From the NCBI GenBank assembly GCA_027578815.1, contig JANBTH010000427.1, positions 1 to 17,581 of the forward strand: a stretch of DNA of 17,581 nucleotides, read 5' to 3'. The position numbers and the translations under genes were made by a program. The notes beneath the pieces are model-generated. The model saw nothing but the letters and a program-made list of their open reading frames with translations. It did not search any database and was not told where the DNA came from. Every line of letters starts with the position of its first letter. Position 1 is the first letter of the stretch. Shown here in pieces: positions 8,350-17,432 of the stretch. This DNA is from Coemansia sp. RSA 1804 (lineage: Eukaryota; Kickxellomycota; Kickxellomycetes; Kickxellales; Kickxellaceae).

Positions 8350-8632
8350 TTAAAAAGAGTAAGACTGGAAAAGTGTCAACAAAAGAAAACCCCGCTCAAA
8401 AAGAGTAAAAAAGAATGTGGCCTGTGCACTTTTCATAATTGCATTGTTCTTGCCCCATCTTTTTGCACCCTCACTGTGAAGCGAATGGGTCATGCGCTTT
8501 CTCCTTTTGCTGCGAATTCCCGTGTGCCAGATCCTCGGTTCTCTTTTCGCATTACCACATCTTGTGAAACCAACCAGCTCCAGATTAAAAGCTTACGCGC
8601 ACATAATGATCTTTTATTTGCACAGATTGAAA
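8350..8632 (+). repeat. Degenerate dispersed repeat, family 1 copy B
   Basis: This is the direct-orientation partner of 44-450. The strongest block is 8503-8632 against about 326-450, including TTTTGCTGCGAATTCCC, GTGCCAGATCCTCGGTT, ATCTTGTGAAAC and TTTATTTGCACAGA. It lacks the roughly 100-base segment present in copy A. Confidence 0.75.
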
Positions 8633-9310
8633 ACAGTTGCTGGTGTTGGCTATTTGGCTGCATTAAAAGAAGGAATAAAAATATTTGCTCATTAAAATCC
8701 ACTACCTTGGACAGGATAAGAACATCCATTCTAAAAATGGTGTAATGACTTCTTTTTCACATGCTTTGCAATTATTTTAAATGTTTTGATCTATTTGCTT
8801 AGATGCACATTACTTCCAGTAGTCTCAGCGGCTAATAGCAAAAGCATCGGTGCCTGTCAAAGAAAATGAAACAGCGGCTGTGCGTTTTTGAAACCCTTCA
8901 GGAATCTGGTCATTTCTCTTTAGATCATTAATAGCATAACGTAGGTTAAGAACTGCAATCAAATTAACATTCCAAATGCTTTGTCTAAAAGAAGAAACCC
9001 CAATAAAAGATAGATGTAGAAGCCAAACATTCTGTGTCTGAGCACTGTAGAATTCCATGAAATGCAAAACTTTTGTTACTCGTTTGCTATTTTGTTTTGT
9101 AATATAAAAATAAAGCTTCTTTTAATTATATTCACATATTAGAAATACTTTATTATCAATAAATTATCTTCAAATGTCTAATCGTTTGAGACACTACAGT
9201 TTTGTTAAACCAATAATCAATATTATTTAAAATAAACAGAATTCCAAATGTAATAATACGAGTGCTGTTCCAAATAAACCTTATAAGCTAAAGAATCAAT
9301 TAGCAGCTTT

Positions 9311-10204
9311 TTAAAATGGAGGCACACCCAGGTTTTCAGAAATCTTGGCAAGCATCTCGTAGTTGGTTGGGTTTTCCACTGCCATTACCATGCCAAGTGC
9401 GCGTCGCTGCGAATCCATACTAGTCAGCACATTAGCACTGATAATAAGCCCATCGCACTTTTGAGTCATTAGATAGGCAGCATCGGCTGGCTCAACCACA
9501 CCACCATGACCAAACAGCGGAACAGGGAGGCTTCCACGCTTTGCCACTTGTTCTAGGTAACTAAAAGGAGCGCCAATCTCTTTGGCATATGCCTTGAGTT
9601 CTGTCTTGTTGTTAAGCTTGCTCACAGCTTTCTTTATCTGAGTGTTTATCCTTTTTAACTCAGTTACAGAGGCGGCAACGTTTGGATTGTCCGCAACACT
9701 GCCTCCTTTTGTATGAAGCATAGAAGCACCTTCTGAAATTCGTTGAAGCGCCTCGCCTAGATTTGCGGCAGCGCAAATAAAGGGAACCTTGTATTGAAGC
9801 TTTGCAATATGTACACCGGCGTCTGCTGCAGCCGTCAGTTTGTCATACTCGTGGATGCCATCCACACAGAGATGCTGAGTAATCCGGGCTTCCATTTCAT
9901 GTCCCACGCGAACACGTCCAAACACTGGCAATGCGACACAATCCATGATGGATTTTGTTAAGCCAGGGTCTGCCATCCGGTACACATCAACGTCATCATC
10001 ATCATCATCATCGCTATCACTGTCACCACCGCCACTACTTGCACCGCTGCCAACTGCAATTAATGCCTTTGCGCCAACCTTTTCGCATATTTTGGCCTGG
10101 GCCTGATTATACACGCAGAATATAGCACCGCCTTTAAGTGTATTTGCAAACCGAATCTTGTCTGCCCAGAGCTCTCGTGTCTCTGCATTGGATGGCGAAG
10201 GCAT
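9311..10204 (-). CDS. PDX1/SNZ-family protein, probable pseudoenzyme
   Basis: PDX1 (SNZ/PdxS) makes pyridoxal 5'-phosphate from ribose 5-phosphate, glyceraldehyde 3-phosphate and PDX2-supplied ammonia. This 297-residue protein keeps family landmarks: LKGGAI (23-28), RMADP (76-80), VRVGHEMEA (98-106), KVPFICAA.NLGEA (139-152), EGASMLHTKG (158-167), GGVVEPADAA (234-243) and CDG (250-252). Key positions differ. The aspartate of the GGxIMDVxN motif is Cys30. The Schiff-base lysine of the MAKxRIGH motif is Arg97. The phosphate-site GSGIF is SANVL (256-260). The second catalytic lysine is kept (Lys166). Residues 53-74 are a Gly/Ser plus poly-Asp insert where the family has ERVPAD and neighbours. 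The C-terminus stops at LGVPPF, lacking the usual roughly 20-residue tail. The start is the first ATG; the open frame extends upstream only to a TTG. Likely a regulatory partner of an active PDX1, by analogy with plant PDX1.2. The frame is intact, so a recent pseudogene is less likely. Confidence 0.85.
   Translation of the reverse strand: MPSPSNAETRELWADKIRFANTLKGGAIFCVYNQAQAKICEKVGAKALIAVGSGASSGGGDSDSDDDDDDDVDVYRMADPGLTKSIMDCVALPVFGRVRVGHEMEARITQHLCVDGIHEYDKLTAAADAGVHIAKLQYKVPFICAAANLGEALQRISEGASMLHTKGGSVADNPNVAASVTELKRINTQIKKAVSKLNNKTELKAYAKEIGAPFSYLEQVAKRGSLPVPLFGHGGVVEPADAAYLMTQKCDGLIISANVLTSMDSQRRALGMVMAVENPTNYEMLAKISENLGVPPF
9986..10011 (-). repeat. GAT triplet run encoding poly-Asp
   Basis: On + the run reads as tandem CATs with one CGT interruption. 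On - it encodes seven consecutive aspartates (residues 65-71) inside the PDX1-like protein. As a microsatellite it may vary in length between strains. Confidence 0.8.
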
Positions 10205-11695
10205 GTTTAAAGGAGTGTAGTTGTATAAGATGTTTTTTTTGAGTAGCTGATTTGGCTTACGCTGGTTAAACAAATAATAAAAGTGTTAGAGAACAATGAT
10301 AATAAAAGACGCAGAATAGCCTTTTGCTTCCAATAATAACAGCAATGGAAATGTAAAACAACCCCAGACTTGTGTGCGGTATATATAGCATAGCTGCCTT
10401 TACAACAAGCAATTCTGTTGTCAAGCGAGACTTGGCATTGTCATTCTTTTGTTTTGCAGAATAAAATTTAACCAGACTTTTTATCTATATATCTTTTCTT
10501 TTCAACAGCTTACTTTACACAAAGTTGAAACTTTAAATGCAAAGGAAAGCCAGAATATAAAATACTATTGCCTTTGGTCAATAGACCAGCTGTATCCACA
10601 CAAAGAACCCGTTTGCCTTTAAACAAAGCTCAAACAAAAGAAGACGGGTCAAGAGAGCTACCCGTCACAGTGCAAATGAACTCTCAACTACGCTCTATTC
10701 TGGTATATCAGTTAACACAAAACGTATTTTCTTCACTTAATGTCAAATTTATTGCATAAAACAGTGCAACTTGACATTCGAAACAACTTCAGGTTATAAC
10801 ATTAAAATAATATACGAGTACATGGCCCGACCCATCTACTGGAAAGCATGGCGCCGGTTCCTTTTCTCGCATTTACCTTCTCCGAGGCTTGGGGCGTAAA
10901 ACAATCTTTATTGATTGCCAATGCCCTGGCATTTCTAAACCACTGCTCCCCAAAGAGAGCCAATTTAAAAACGTGGCAGCCGTCGTACACTTTTTGATAG
11001 GGAAAAAGGAGAAAAAGGTCCTGCTTGATTGCGGCAAGATCAAGGGTTTAGAAATTTATACAGATACTCAGATTGCATGGCCATCATCGGTTATAATGGG
11101 TCTGGATGTGTGACTAGCTGGTTCGAATTAAGCAGAACGCAATAATGCTCCAATATCAATAAGCAAAGTGCACTAATTCCCACAGAAGGCTATCTGCAGA
11201 ACTGGAACAAACACCATGAACCAAACAGCAAGAAGATAACGAGCGACTCTGACCCGAGGCTTTTACTTTTTCGATCATTTCCAAGGTCTCCTGACTTTGA
11301 CAGATATAAACCATAGTAGCCTGTGAATTTGCATACAAATATACCCTGGGGGATTCAAAAAACTGTTCTTGCAATGCTCGCATCAAAAAAAGTTTAATCT
11401 TTGTGTTTTAGCAGGTTGCCATGTCAAATTGCTGGTTCGGTACTCCATCTTTCTGGTGTTTTCCCCTCCCGGCCACTTGGAGCGCTGTTGGTGTTAATCG
11501 GCAAGCGCATACAGTTTCCGAGAGGTTTCCCTAGCCGTCAACCAGCGCCGAAGTGTAACCGAGAGAAAATGAAAAGAGCTTTCTATTCATAACTTTGTTT
11601 TCTGTCTGTAGTGCCGAAAGGCGCTGTTGCAGCCAGAAAGAAATGAAAGGAAGGTACAAAAATATATATACTGCCAACAGGCTAAGAAATGCAGT
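10205..11695. other. Intergenic region between BUD13 and the PDX1-like gene
   Basis: No supported gene. The segment nearest the PDX1-like start is AT-rich and includes a TATA box. At about 10815-11113 and 11156-11590 the composition becomes more balanced and short frames of 60-80 codons occur on both strands (for example + 10889-11113 and - 11156-11386). They look coding-like, but none has a familiar domain and opposite-strand frames compete. They may be gene relics comparable to the ISY1 copy. Confidence 0.45.
10380..10387 (-). promoter_or_regulatory. TATA box, probable promoter of the PDX1-like gene
   Basis: A perfect TATATATA lies 176 bases upstream of the ATG at 10204. The octamer reads the same on both strands, so orientation is assigned only from the downstream gene. 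The spacing suggests a 5' leader of about 100-150 bases. Confidence 0.4.
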
Positions 11696-12802
11696 TCACC
11701 AGTCAGCAACGGAGCTGGCGTAGCTCTGTGCTTGCTTGGCCAAAGCGCCCGTCTGACGCTTGAACAGATCACGCTCGAATCCATTGGACCGGTCAACACC
11801 GTCCCATCTGTATCCCGGGCGAATACCAAATCGATTCGGCGGCGCATGGCCCTTGTACTCGGGATACTTTGGCTTCTCAACCGTCTTGTTCTCCAGGAAC
11901 CCAGCAGCAGGATCATTCCAGTGCTGCTTGGCTCGTCTCTCCTGGTCGTTAGTGGCATCTGTGCCGGAATAATGACTATCCTTGGTTCCCGAAGGATCTG
12001 AGCGCATGTGCTCGATCTGCCTCTGGTCGTCGAGCTTTGCCCGCTGTTGAACAAGCCCTTTGTTCCACTCGGTCTGCAACCGACGCAGCTCCTCAGTCTG
12101 TTGCCGCTTGTTCTCTTCCTCTTCGCGCACCTGCTCAATGTCGATGACCTGGCCAGTCTTGGCATCGCGATAGACGGTCTTTTCCTTTTGTGCATCTGTG
12201 CCAGCCGTCGCCTGTTGCAACTTGCGCATGTAATGAGCGCGCTCGCGATCAGCATCCTCCTTGAACACTTCGGCCGTCTGCAGGCCATATCGCATTGCAG
12301 GTGGGTCTGCTTTGGATACATCTGTGTCTTGCTGCATTTTATCTTGTTGCCTTTGCTGCCTCAGCCGCTGCTTCTCTGCCCTACGCTTTCTCCGCCGCTC
12401 TTCCTCCTCTTTCCTTCTTTCCCTTGCTTCATGCTCTCTTTTATCATTATACTCCTTGAGCAGCTCTGCTCCTTCTGCAACAACTGGATGTTCTTCTTCT
12501 CTGTCTATTCCGCCCAAAAGACCTTCAATCTCTTCCTCAGCCTTGCCATTAGGATGTATTATATGCCATGTGCCCTCGGATCTCTTGGGTGCTGGCGTTA
12601 TTTTGACGTCTGTTTCAGCCGGCTCAGTCCTAACAGCACTGTGTCTAGTGTCATAGATATGGTCGTCAGCGTCGTCGACAACAATGTTTATCATCTTGTG
12701 TGTGGAGGAAGGATGGCCGCTGCTCCTTGTGCTCTTCTTGCTCTTTCGTTCTTTCTTGGAAACCGGGCCATAATGCTTTGCTAGATAATCGTCCAGTCCC
12801 AT
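11696..12802 (-). CDS. BUD13: Pre-mRNA-splicing factor BUD13 (RES complex)
   Basis: BUD13 binds Snu17/IST3 and Pml1 in the nuclear RES complex, which joins the spliceosome before activation and supports splicing and retention of unspliced pre-mRNA. The 368-residue product has family signatures in order. These are the N-terminal GLDDYLAKHYG, an acidic/basic charged helix (about 118-160), the GLQTAEVFKE segment (173-182), TVYRDAKTGQVIDIE (209-223), WNKGLVQ (246-252), HWNDPAAGFL (294-303) and the hallmark PPNRFGIRPGYRWDGVDRSN (321-340) followed by GFE. The end SSVADW matches the family's short aromatic/acidic tail. The frame is intact with no intron needed, starts at the first ATG and stops at a TGA. 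It is slightly longer than yeast Bud13 and shorter than metazoan forms. It lies 242 bases downstream of the AVO1 stop on the same strand. Confidence 0.95.
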   Translation of the reverse strand: MGLDDYLAKHYGPVSKKERKSKKSTRSSGHPSSTHKMINIVVDDADDHIYDTRHSAVRTEPAETDVKITPAPKRSEGTWHIIHPNGKAEEEIEGLLGGIDREEEHPVVAEGAELLKEYNDKREHEARERRKEEEERRRKRRAEKQRLRQQRQQDKMQQDTDVSKADPPAMRYGLQTAEVFKEDADRERAHYMRKLQQATAGTDAQKEKTVYRDAKTGQVIDIEQVREEEENKRQQTEELRRLQTEWNKGLVQQRAKLDDQRQIEHMRSDPSGTKDSHYSGTDATNDQERRAKQHWNDPAAGFLENKTVEKPKYPEYKGHAPPNRFGIRPGYRWDGVDRSNGFERDLFKRQTGALAKQAQSYASSVADW

Positions 12803-13044
12803 GGTTAATCGAGTGAAAAAAGATTGAGCCCTGGTATCAGAAATACATTAATAATATAATACGAAGGAGATGATAGCTCACAAGATGAATAGGTAAATAT
12901 AGGAATTAAAAGATCGTGCACACACTTTCCAGCCCAGCCCAACGAAGATAGAGGCAAAGCTCACGGTTGTGGGACAAGCCGTAGCCTCGATATTACCATA
13001 TTTGCATACAGCGAGATGGGCTCCTCTCATGCCCGTTCTCCCGC

Positions 13045-16000
13045 TTACGCACCAGTAGCCACATAGTACTCATGCATTCGCGTCAGAATGGTGCAGATAT
13101 TGGTGGCCTCCTCCTCGGTGTTGGTCTCCAGATCAATGGACTTTTCGTCCGTATTTGCACGACGCGTCACAAACAAGCGGATCTTCTTGGGCGACTTTTG
13201 ATTGCGCTTGCAAATAATGTTGCTCACATGGAACGTTAGCGTCTTTGCAGACTCGGTGCGATGTCCCGAAGGCATCAGCGTAAGAACACCGCCATCGATG
13301 ACCAGCGAACGTTCATGCCTGGTAAACATTTGAGCCCGACGGAAAACACGGAACGTATAATAAATCGAAGACATTGCGGCTTCGCCAGCCTCGCCCGCCA
13401 TGGCACCCATAGCAACAGCGCCCTCGCCAGCCCATTGCTGGCTGAACATGGGCAAACGCTCTGAATCTTGGACACCAGACAACGATTCACCCGCGTCGTT
13501 GTCCTCCATCGACGATTGCTCAGTGCCGACTTTGTACAGACATAGCTCGGCGCCTTCAGGAATCTGAGACACGCGCATCTCAGAATCAAACACCACGAAT
13601 CCAGTGGCACCGATGACACCCAGGACGTAGCGGTCCTCGGAGAAGGGCTTTTTGCGGCAAACCTGGGCAAGAACCATGCCCATCGTTGCGCCAGTGTCTG
13701 TCTCGACGGTAGTTGCGCGGAGAGATTCCTCAGACGTCTTAGCCTCGCCCAAGATCCGGATCTTCAGCAGACGCGGTTCACACAGAGCAGCCGCAACCTC
13801 TGCATAAGCAGCGTCTGGCGCGACAATTGACTGGCCAGACAGCACACCTTTGGAAAGCGGCGGCAGCAACATGGTTGTCTTGCGGCGATCAAACAGCGAG
13901 TTTCCAACAAAAATGCTGGCCATGCTTGTTGTGGCCATACGCGAGACCTGCAGAACAGCTACGGCCGGCTGAGAGCGTGGGGGTTTTCTGTAGCGCGTGT
14001 CCTGTTTTCCAGTGGTCGTGTCAGACGGACCTTTCTGTTGTTTGCTGACAGGGTTGCTGGTAGCTGATACAGGTGCTGAAGGCAGCAGTGACTTTGGACG
14101 AACCATGCGAGATGGGCGGCCAAGGCGCTCGCGAACACCCTCGTTCTGCTTGATCTGCTCAGGAGTGGCCAGACACAGTGCCAAATCATCAAACGCAAAG
14201 TTGGCCACAGGACGCGTGCGCTCCAGTGCTGGCAAGTCATCGTCAACCTCGCCGTCCTCCACTATACGTAAAACCCACATAACAACGTCTTGAGTGTCAG
14301 TCGCAAGCTGGGGCTTGACGCTCTGTTCGATGTATTGGAACAACGCATATCCAACGGTCTGCTCAACGGTCGCATTGCGCCGAACATGGACAGTCAAAGG
14401 TGCAGACTTTCCATCGCTGTGCTGCACAAACTGCAGCTTGACCTCCAGAAGGCTGTTGTTGCCGTTGTTGCCGTTGTTGCCGTTACCGCCAACAGCGCTG
14501 AACTCCTCTGAGAATGGGTTGACATGGATCTCCACTTTTCCGGACAGCAGCGCACCGATCCCAGATGTCTTGGGTGGTGATGGAGGAACAAACTCGGTCA
14601 TCACAGCACCATCACAAGCAGCACCTGTCTGATGCGGGAGCTGGCGCGCAGAACCAGCACTGTCCATCCCAAATGCAAGTGCCCGAGAAGATAAAAGCAG
14701 CTCCCCTTTGCTACTGGCTGGACGCAGCAGATCCTGCCGCAAAGTCAGGCCAAGTGCTGGCATTGCCGGCTGAGACTCTTCATTTCTGCTCGATTCGGCA
14801 CCAGAATGCGACTCAGCCGATGCGCCAGCATCCCCAGAAAACCGATTTCTGCTGGCACGAGACGACTGGCGACCCTCGGGATCAGATACACCCCTGGGGC
14901 GCAAGAGATTGGCATCCTGGATTAAATGGCTATACTTGGCGCCAGACACCAGAGTGGGTGTGGCTAGTGTAGATGTCAACGGCGAATACGTGGGTCCCGA
15001 TGCAGCCAGACCCGTTGGCTTTGATGCAGGCCTGACAGCACGGGGCTTTTCAGCATCGGCTCCTACTGATTCCCTGCGACTCCAAGCACTCGGGCTCGGA
15101 CTGGCAGCTTGCGGACGCAAACCACGACCAAGCCCCAGCCCCATCAGCGCTGGGGTTCGTGATGAACCCTCGTCGCCTTCAAGGTCAATGTCGTCGTCGC
15201 TATCATCGGCACCAAACATCAGTGGAACCGGCGGGATCGGGTATTGAGCGTTGGCCTTTGGCGGCGGAAACATGCTGATGGGCCGGAACCCAGCACGCGG
15301 CCCATACCATGTCTGCGTGCCGCCGCCACGCCGCGACAATGGCACACCGGCGTCAGCACCGCCGTTGTCCTCATCGCTGCTTTGGTCCCAGCTTGTTTCC
15401 TGCGCTCCATCAACCCACCCTGACGCCTGGTTTGCGCCCTGCTGCTGCTTACGCCCAAACGCATAAGCGCCGGCCCATTTACTCCTTCGCGCCGCACTGC
15501 TCGCTCCGCCAACCCCACCACCAGGTCCACGGCGTTTGGTAGGTAAAGTTACGCTGCGCTTCAGACTGGGAGCTACTGTGCCTGAACCATGATCGTCGCG
15601 CAGGTTGGCCAGCGGTATCTTCAACGGCAGATCGCCGCGCTTCGAACGAAGCTCAATGCTCCCAGCACTCTTCTTTGCAGGCTGCGTAATTCCATCACGC
15701 CCCTGTGTTTGCGGCTGCCGTGCTGCTATTGATTCGATGGCTTCAAGCGAAGTAGCTCCCCCGTCTTTTTGCTTTGGCAGCAGCGACACGCCTGGCTTGC
15801 TACTTTCCTCTTTGGCAGATTGTGTCTTTGAGCCCTTTTCCGTTTTCTGGCCTTGGGGTGTTTGGTACCGGTGATCATAGATGCTCTGGTGTCCATCACT
15901 GGCGCCCTTTTCAAAGATGGTCTTTACGTCAAAATCTATGCCTAGAGCAATTGCATCCCTCGACGACCCCTTGCGCGTCATCTCAGCCGGGCGCTGTAAG

Positions 16001-16932
16001 CGGATGGTAGCTACGCTGTTGCTGTGTGCATGGCCCTGATGTCTCCTACTTCCAGTAGCCGCGGATTGCGGCGCATTGCTTTCTGACCGATGGTGGATTG
16101 TATCCAACGACCGACGCGGCGGAACGACGATTGGCTTTGGCGCCCACTCTCGAATGCTTTCAGCATCCGTATTATGCTCCCCACTGCTGCCGGTTTTACC
16201 GATACCACCGCTAAATCCTCCAGTTCCGCCACCGTCTGATATCGAACCGCTCGAGTTTGCTACCTCTTGGACCACGGGTAGAGGCCGTGAACGCATTGTG
16301 TCAAAGCTGCGTCTGGTAGCAGTGAGTGGCTGCTGGTCCACATCATGCGTCCCGCCATGGGGGTCGATATTAGCAAGCAGCAGCTCATGATCCTGTGGCA
16401 AGACACCCAATCCAACAACCTGGCCGCCACCGCCATTTGTTGGCGCAACCTTGGCGCTTCTATTTGATCGCTTATTGCGACCAGCATTCCCTGCACGGTC
16501 TGGGAGATTGCGTGCACTTGGCGTTGGCATATCCGCACCATCAACCCCCGTGCCCACTCCATACGCGCCCCATCGCGGGGCTGCCGGCCTAGAGCACATG
16601 TATCTCTCGTCATACTCGATTTCTGGGCTTCCAACTACCTCCGTCTCTGGATAGTACCCGCATGCCGCAATATACGGGTTGACTGCTGTGTTCTGTGCCA
16701 CATGGTGCCGTACCTCTGACGCCGATGTGTTGCGCCGTCCCAATGAAGGTGTCATCAGCGGTGACGGCGTGCTGCTGCCTTGCCGCGCCCGTGTATTTCC
16801 GGGCCCCATGCCCATTGGCGCCGCCGACAGGTCATCGAATGTCAGGATGCGCTCTCCTGTGGGGTCATTTGACCGCAGAAAGGACACACGTAGCTGGTAT
16901 ATAAGGAAGGCTGGGTCGTTTGCCAGCGCCAT
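13045..16932 (-). CDS. AVO1: TORC2 subunit Sin1/AVO1
   Basis: Sin1/AVO1 is a core subunit of TOR complex 2. It places the complex at the plasma membrane and presents AGC kinases (Ypk/Gad8/Akt type) to the TOR kinase. The product has 1295 residues. The N-terminus (MALANDPAFLIYQLRVSFLR) matches the Sin1 N-terminal motif. Residues about 45-775 are a long, low-complexity Ser/Gly/Pro-rich linker. The CRIM substrate-binding domain lies at about 790-925, with NPFSEEFSAV and the acidic VEDGEVDDDLPALERTRP (891-908). A Ras-binding/ubiquitin-like domain lies at about 1050-1136, and a PH domain at about 1187-1292 (YYTFRVFRR... to the C-terminus). A Gly-Asn repeat (816-826) is inserted in the first part of CRIM. 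The frame is uninterrupted over 3.9 kb and starts at the only suitable ATG. The length is close to S. cerevisiae Avo1. Confidence 0.95.
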   Translation of the reverse strand: MALANDPAFLIYQLRVSFLRSNDPTGERILTFDDLSAAPMGMGPGNTRARQGSSTPSPLMTPSLGRRNTSASEVRHHVAQNTAVNPYIAACGYYPETEVVGSPEIEYDERYMCSRPAAPRWGAYGVGTGVDGADMPTPSARNLPDRAGNAGRNKRSNRSAKVAPTNGGGGQVVGLGVLPQDHELLLANIDPHGGTHDVDQQPLTATRRSFDTMRSRPLPVVQEVANSSGSISDGGGTGGFSGGIGKTGSSGEHNTDAESIREWAPKPIVVPPRRSLDTIHHRSESNAPQSAATGSRRHQGHAHSNSVATIRLQRPAEMTRKGSSRDAIALGIDFDVKTIFEKGASDGHQSIYDHRYQTPQGQKTEKGSKTQSAKEESSKPGVSLLPKQKDGGATSLEAIESIAARQPQTQGRDGITQPAKKSAGSIELRSKRGDLPLKIPLANLRDDHGSGTVAPSLKRSVTLPTKRRGPGGGVGGASSAARRSKWAGAYAFGRKQQQGANQASGWVDGAQETSWDQSSDEDNGGADAGVPLSRRGGGTQTWYGPRAGFRPISMFPPPKANAQYPIPPVPLMFGADDSDDDIDLEGDEGSSRTPALMGLGLGRGLRPQAASPSPSAWSRRESVGADAEKPRAVRPASKPTGLAASGPTYSPLTSTLATPTLVSGAKYSHLIQDANLLRPRGVSDPEGRQSSRASRNRFSGDAGASAESHSGAESSRNEESQPAMPALGLTLRQDLLRPASSKGELLLSSRALAFGMDSAGSARQLPHQTGAACDGAVMTEFVPPSPPKTSGIGALLSGKVEIHVNPFSEEFSAVGGNGNNGNNGNNSLLEVKLQFVQHSDGKSAPLTVHVRRNATVEQTVGYALFQYIEQSVKPQLATDTQDVVMWVLRIVEDGEVDDDLPALERTRPVANFAFDDLALCLATPEQIKQNEGVRERLGRPSRMVRPKSLLPSAPVSATSNPVSKQQKGPSDTTTGKQDTRYRKPPRSQPAVAVLQVSRMATTSMASIFVGNSLFDRRKTTMLLPPLSKGVLSGQSIVAPDAAYAEVAAALCEPRLLKIRILGEAKTSEESLRATTVETDTGATMGMVLAQVCRKKPFSEDRYVLGVIGATGFVVFDSEMRVSQIPEGAELCLYKVGTEQSSMEDNDAGESLSGVQDSERLPMFSQQWAGEGAVAMGAMAGEAGEAAMSSIYYTFRVFRRAQMFTRHERSLVIDGGVLTLMPSGHRTESAKTLTFHVSNIICKRNQKSPKKIRLFVTRRANTDEKSIDLETNTEEEATNICTILTRMHEYYVATGA
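14455..14484 (-). repeat. 9-bp tandem repeat inside AVO1 encoding Gly-Asn-Asn
   Basis: Three near-perfect copies of GTTGTTGCC (+ strand) encode (G-N-N)3 at about residues 818-826 of the AVO1 product. It sits in a loop of the CRIM domain and may be length-polymorphic. Confidence 0.8.
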
Positions 16933-17432
16933 TTCCTCTTTAATTCAAAAAAACAGGAATAAAATTAAATGGTTCCAAAATTAAAGTACTAAAAATGTAT
17001 GCTACATTCAGAAAGATTGTTTGTTATTGTCTCTTGGATTTCAAAGAAAGCAAACAACCCCCCAAAAACCAAAAAAAAAAAAAAACCAAACGGTGGGCTA
17101 TGCAAAACGTTTGGCGTCTGGTAAAATGAAACTGGAATAGCAGTTTAACAAAATAGCAAAGGCTAACTTGTGCCTGCTATGCTCTACGGAAAAGTCAGCC
17201 TTTTGCTGAGAGCTAAACGAACCCAAACCCCCAAAACTCAAAACCCAAAACCCAAAACCCTTTCATCAGACTATGGACTTTAGGATTCTACCCAAAGACT
17301 TTTTTTTTGAATCCAGACAGGATCGAACACCGCAATATGTGCTTGCTCCGCTCTTCCTTGTTTTTCTTGTTTGCTCGTGGCTGATATTCTTACGCTTATT
17401 GTTATTTTAGTGCGTAGGAGAAGGAGACGGGA
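16933..17432. other. Divergent intergenic promoter region
   Basis: This 500-base spacer separates AVO1 (-) from the gene starting at 17433 (+), so both promoters should lie here. It contains a C-run plus long A-run (about 17057-17094), a tandem AAAACCC tract (17233-17260) and a T-run at about 17301-17309. No clear TATA box is seen for either gene. Confidence 0.6.
17221..17260. repeat. Tandem AAAACCC tract (GGGTTTT on the - strand)
   Basis: Four tandem 7-mers occupy 17233-17260, the first with one substitution (AAAACTC), preceded by further ACCC and CCCCC runs from 17221. The - strand has five G-runs of three or more with short loops, a G-quadruplex-capable pattern. The unit resembles telomere-like repeats but is short and internal. 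Confidence 0.75.

Larger units (their letters stand above)
8004..9310. other. Intergenic region with a family 1 repeat copy
   Basis: It contains the coiled-coil gene's presumed promoter, a 7-bp hairpin (8135-8156), the dispersed repeat copy at 8350-8632 and AT-rich sequence. A short 80-codon - frame at 8825-9067 has no recognisable motif. At 8704-8716 the string CCTTGGACAGGA recurs in inverted orientation at about 666-677, which may mark an edge of the old repeat. Confidence 0.5.

Noticed and set aside
10205..10273. N-terminal extension of the PDX1-like protein to 320 residues
   Set aside because: The extended frame begins at TTG, not ATG; ATG at 10204 is the first methionine and matches the family's start region.
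11119..11129. GGTTCGAATTA resembling a tRNA B box
   Set aside because: No A box or cloverleaf upstream; the T-stem side does not pair.
12008..12784. Long + strand frame over BUD13
   Set aside because: It is antisense to a well-conserved gene and reads as Leu/Cys-rich low complexity, as expected opposite charged coiled-coil codons.
17305..17335. GGATCGAACACCGC resembling a reverse-strand tRNA T-loop
   Set aside because: The T-stem pairs at only one or two positions, and no anticodon or D arm is found.
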